A DNA stretch of 64,000 nucleotides from assembly GCA_944325525.1 (NCBI GenBank), contig CALVAK010000003.1:115779-179778 (forward strand). The letters are read 5' to 3'. The notes under the pieces were generated by a model. It ran no database searches. It had not been told where the DNA came from and was given only the letters and a program-made list of their open reading frames with translations. Source of the stretch: Candidatus Gastranaerophilales bacterium (lineage in GTDB: Bacteria; Cyanobacteriota; Vampirovibrionia; Gastranaerophilales; Gastranaerophilaceae). The translations under genes were made by a program, and so were the position numbers. Of this stretch, positions 63,944 through 64,000 are shown one piece after another. Positions within the stretch are counted from its first letter, which is position 1, and the number at the start of each line of letters is the position of its first letter.

Positions 63944-64000
63944 ATTAACAAGAGAAACCCTAGAAATAACTTATCCTGAATTTAGAAAAAAGTTTGCAAA
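63927..64000 (+). CDS. Probable start of a further gene (runs off window)
   Basis: A frame opens at an ATG at 63927, inside the preceding gene and with a GAGG site 11 bases before, and stays open to the window end (24 codons). Its charged N-terminus tells nothing about function. The overlap pattern of the neighbours supports it weakly. Confidence 0.35.
   Translation, partial: MILKNKLTRETLEITYPEFRKKFA

Noticed and set aside
55131..64000. A second copy of the tRNA-Ala 3' end as a right attachment site
   Set aside because: No matching copy of the tRNA end was seen in the remaining window; it may lie further on.

Overview
The window is AT-rich bacterial DNA (roughly 30% G+C by eye), densely packed, with strong GGAG-type ribosome binding sites. 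No rRNA or taxonomic marker is present. The gene set, the very low G+C, the calpain-like and WG-repeat proteins, and an N-terminal S-F-K-G-N motif in the cupin protein at 20211-21965 remind me of gut Vampirovibrionia/Melainabacteria (Gastranaerophilales). This assignment is an inference, not a demonstration. Most of the window is chromosomal housekeeping sequence; the last ~9 kb is an accessory island.

Layout. 1-3.7 kb: the start of a secreted S41 C-terminal processing protease, a one-cysteine Bcp peroxiredoxin, an SGNH-like protein, a small secreted protein and an HD-domain protein. 3.8-9 kb: a ~1600-residue protein combining 18 RTX-like repeats with a C-terminal calpain-type protease, followed by a small partner gene. 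9-18.2 kb: rimP-nusA, a WG-repeat protein, a large AsmA-like protein, a SIMPL protein, nusB-ftsY and two tRNA-Gln genes. 18.4-30.4 kb: a second SGNH-like protein, a 770-bp non-coding stretch with palindromes, a cupin protein, an atypical CdsA paralogue, two radical SAM enzymes that converge tail to tail, and a minus-strand run of formyltransferase, endonuclease-IV-like barrel, metY, metX, metW and a radical SAM/SPASM protein.

30.5-39.7 kb: nine plus-strand genes, almost all overlapping or touching: serS, tmk, a small duplicated-motif protein, folE2, an LL-diaminopimelate-type aminotransferase, hisH, a family 2 glycosyltransferase, a radical SAM protein, and a fusion of the same radical SAM type to a complete MATE transporter. 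39.7-54.9 kb: pyrH-frr-cdsA-rnc-rpe-nagA, a MerR-like protein, manC, ftsH, a membrane protein, uvrB, a YcaO protein and a TPR protein.

After tRNA-Ala(TGC) at 55.06 kb comes the island. It holds a four-gene overlapping cassette (winged-helix-like protein, membrane protein, PD-(D/E)XK nuclease-like protein and a protein resembling tRNA-guanine transglycosylases). It continues with a Type II restriction-modification system in which two cytosine-5 methyltransferases flank a LlaMI-like endonuclease. A convergent iron-sulfur helix-hairpin-helix DNA glycosylase, a MazG-fold dCTPase-like enzyme and a few small unknown genes complete it. The strongest candidates for something undescribed are the radical SAM-MATE fusion with its sister radical SAM gene, the four-gene cassette, and the RTX-calpain protein.
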